Shown: in pieces, positions 21,801 through 23,132 of the stretch | Position numbering within the stretch: the first letter of the stretch is position 1 | Layout: the number at the start of each line of letters is the position of its first letter | The notes under the pieces: generated by a model | Databases searched by the model: none | The model's input: only the letters and a program-made list of their open reading frames with translations | Told to the model about the DNA's origin: nothing | Program-made: the position numbers and the translations under genes | NCBI GenBank assembly: GCA_040386195.1 | Contig: JAZKFV010000025.1 | Coordinates: 1 to 23,132 of the forward strand | DNA length: 23,132 nucleotides | Direction: 5' to 3' | Source: JAJTCH01 sp040386195 | GTDB lineage: Bacteria > Pseudomonadota > Alphaproteobacteria > Rickettsiales > UBA1997

Positions 21801-22249
21801 ATCCGAAACAAATAGAAATTGAATCTAATAATATTTTAAAAAAAGTTGAGAAAGGCATGGCAGAAATTGCTCCTTTGGTCACTAAAAGTTTGATGGAAAA
21901 ATTTGAGAAAAATGGTATTTCGCCAGTGTTTTCAAAAGATGGCAGGATAACTGGTTTAAAAGTTGTGGAAGATATAATGAAATTTATTAGTCCTGATGAT
22001 GATACTGTTCTTGTGGACGAAACTCAGTGGAAGAATTTAGAAAATGAAGTCAAAGATTACAAAGACAAATTTTGGTTTTTGGAGTATGATCAAACCCAAT
22101 ATAAATCAGATGTAATATATCCAGTTTGTGGTAAATTATTGGTTGTTTCTAGAGAATCTGGCAGGTCAAAAGAATATAATGTTGGTCAGGGTTCAACTTT
22201 TCCTTACGAGTTAATTCAAGATATCAAAAATAATTTTTTTAAAAACTAA
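21797..22249 (+). CDS. Unrecognised protein coupled to the zeta-like kinase, candidate antitoxin
   Basis: The protein has 150 aa. It overlaps the kinase gene by 4 bases (ATGA) and the nuoE start by 1 base (TAATG), so it is translated from the same message. The N-terminal half (about 1-45) is helical and Lys/Glu-rich. A short FSKDGRITGLKV segment (45-56) resembles the strand-turn-strand seen in small partners of chromosomal zeta-like toxins, which is a loose impression. The rest (EYDQTQYKSDVIYPVCGKLL) is unfamiliar. The gene position suggests it neutralises or works with the kinase, but nothing in the sequence proves this. Confidence 0.6.
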   Translation: MNPKQIEIESNNILKKVEKGMAEIAPLVTKSLMEKFEKNGISPVFSKDGRITGLKVVEDIMKFISPDDDTVLVDETQWKNLENEVKDYKDKFWFLEYDQTQYKSDVIYPVCGKLLVVSRESGRSKEYNVGQGSTFPYELIQDIKNNFFKN

Positions 22250-22791
22250 TGACGACATTTCAATTTACTTCTGCCAATCAAAACGAAGTTAAAAAAATCA
22301 TCGCTAAATATCCGGTCGGCAAACAAAAATCAGCGGTGATGCCTTTGCTGGATTTGGCGCAAAGACAAAATAATAATTTTATTTCCAAAGACATTATTGA
22401 ACATATCGCTGAAATTTTGGAATTAGCGCCAATTCAGGTTTACGAAGTTGCCAGTTTTTATTCAATGTATAATTTAAAACCAGTTGGAAAATATTTAATC
22501 CAAGTCTGCGGAACCACGCCTTGTATGCTTTGCGGTGCAGAAGATTTAATTCGAGTTTGTAAAGAACAGCTCGGAATAAATCGCGAAGAAACCTCCGAAG
22601 ACCAACTATTCACCCTCAAAGAAGTTGAATGTTTAGGCGCCTGCGTCAACGCCCCAATGATTCAAATCAACGACGATTATTACGAAGATTTAAACCCCCA
22701 AATCTTCACCCAAATGCTTGCTGATCTAAAAGCCGGCAAACCAGTCAAAATCGGCTCTCAAACTGGCAGAACTTCCTCCGAACCAAAGTAA
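22249..22791 (+). CDS. nuoE: NADH-quinone oxidoreductase subunit E (24 kDa)
   Basis: NuoE is the thioredoxin-fold 2Fe-2S subunit of the complex I NADH-oxidising module. The protein has 180 aa. Cluster ligands are Cys87 and Cys92 in VCGTTPCMLCG, and Cys128 and Cys132 in ECLGACVNAP, the standard C-x4-C and C-x3-C spacing. The helical N-terminal half has SAVMPLLDLAQRQNNNFIS and VYEVASFYSMYNLKPVGK. It starts with a one-base overlap with the preceding unknown gene and is followed after 13 bases by a tRNA. nuoF and other complex I genes are not adjacent, so the nuo genes are split in this genome, as also known for Rickettsiales. Confidence 0.97.
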   Translation: MTTFQFTSANQNEVKKIIAKYPVGKQKSAVMPLLDLAQRQNNNFISKDIIEHIAEILELAPIQVYEVASFYSMYNLKPVGKYLIQVCGTTPCMLCGAEDLIRVCKEQLGINREETSEDQLFTLKEVECLGACVNAPMIQINDDYYEDLNPQIFTQMLADLKAGKPVKIGSQTGRTSSEPK

Positions 22792-22804
22792 ATTATCACT
22801 AATT

Positions 22805-22880
22805 GGGCTTGTAACTCAGTTGGTAGAGTAGTTGACTCTTAATCAATTTGTCGGCGGTTCGAATCCGCCCAAGCCCACCA
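22805..22880 (+). tRNA. tRNA-Lys (CTT)
   Basis: A full cloverleaf folds: acceptor GGGCTTG with CAAGCCC, D arm ACTC/GAGT, anticodon arm GTTGA/TCAAT with loop CTCTTAA (U33, anticodon CTT), variable loop TTGTC, and T arm GGCGG/CCGCC with loop TTCGAAT. The discriminator A is followed by an encoded CCA (22878-22880). It is 76 nt long. Confidence 0.95.
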
Positions 22881-23132
22881 TAATTTGTAAGGCTTTGTAG
22901 GTTTTATAATATTTTCTTGAATTTTATAGGGATACTTTGGGGATACCTTAGAAAGCCAAAGATATACTTTTCGATTAGGTTAATTCTAGGTTTGATGGGT
23001 ACTGGGTATTTTACTTTTCAGAATTATGTTGAGGTTCTGAGGGGCTAATATTATCTAGTTGTTTTGTCAAAAATATCGGCATAATTAAAAATCTGGGGTG
23101 ATAAATTGAATTCTTCCGCCTCACTTTCTCCC
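22881..23132. other. Region after tRNA-Lys without a clear gene
   Basis: No convincing ORF is present. The direct repeat GGGATAC at 22929-22935 and 22940-22946 lies about 50 bases after the tRNA. On the minus strand, two short frames are open from the window edge: one stops at 23012-23014, and the other ends at a TAA near 23055. Either could be the last codons of a leftward gene whose body is outside the window, and I cannot choose between them. Confidence 0.35.

Noticed and set aside
23012..23130. Partial minus-strand gene running off the window end
   Set aside because: Two different frames are open over this short stretch and neither shows a recognisable motif, so no CDS is called.

Overview
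The window looks like chromosome of an AT-rich alphaproteobacterium, with the best overall resemblance to Rickettsiales-type genomes. Supporting signs are a Lys-rich primary sigma factor, separate Rieske / cytochrome b / cytochrome c1 genes of the alphaproteobacterial (mitochondrial-like) bc1 type, an alphaproteobacterial-style ThyX, SdhE, TatA, ExoD, and many short palindromic repeats, including copies inside a coding gene. An intact proB and a cytoplasmic-type asparaginase argue against a strongly reduced Rickettsia itself. The placement is inferred from protein flavour only; no marker phylogeny was run.

Layout. 1-2700: a Lys/Ala decapeptide-repeat ORF that ends at a dnaX-like A AAA AAG slippery heptamer directly before a TAA, followed in the -1 frame by rpoD. 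2700-4900: a solitary MazF/PemK-like toxin, an OmpA-domain lipoprotein and an unrecognised His-rich protein overlapping proB. 4850-8911: proB, clpP-clpX (8-nt overlap) and an asparaginase. 8994-10829: typA/bipA, closed by a perfect 14-bp hairpin shared with the convergent leftward block. 10874-14855 (minus strand): an atypical PLP aminotransferase-fold protein with a small helical partner, then sdhE, exoD, tatA (58 aa) and thyX. 14931-16844: uvrC, carrying two in-frame palindromic repeat insertions. 17015-18189 (minus): a rhodanese and ETHE1-type persulfide dioxygenase pair. 18323-22791: petA-petB-petC and nuoE, with an ogt-like gene between petB and petC and a zeta-toxin-like pair between petC and nuoE; then tRNA-Lys(CTT). 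The last 250 bases hold no clear gene.

Functionally, most of this is housekeeping: sigma factor, ClpXP proteolysis, respiration (bc1 complex, NuoE, and SdhE for complex II flavinylation), DNA repair (UvrC, Ogt), dTMP synthesis and sulfide detoxification. Accessory signals are the toxin-like genes wedged between core genes and the repeats.

The most interesting material is structural. (1) rpoD appears to be extended by -1 frameshifting or poly-A slippage into a histone-H1-like tail. (2) Two unrelated palindromic repeat families each have one copy between genes and one copy in frame inside uvrC, comparable to Rickettsia palindromic elements. In one family the two copies differ by three compensatory base-pair changes in a hairpin stem. 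(3) A 16-bp tandem array grows out of one repeat end and supplies the stop codon of the neighbouring gene. (4) An 80-nt hairpin is built of a degenerate heptamer.
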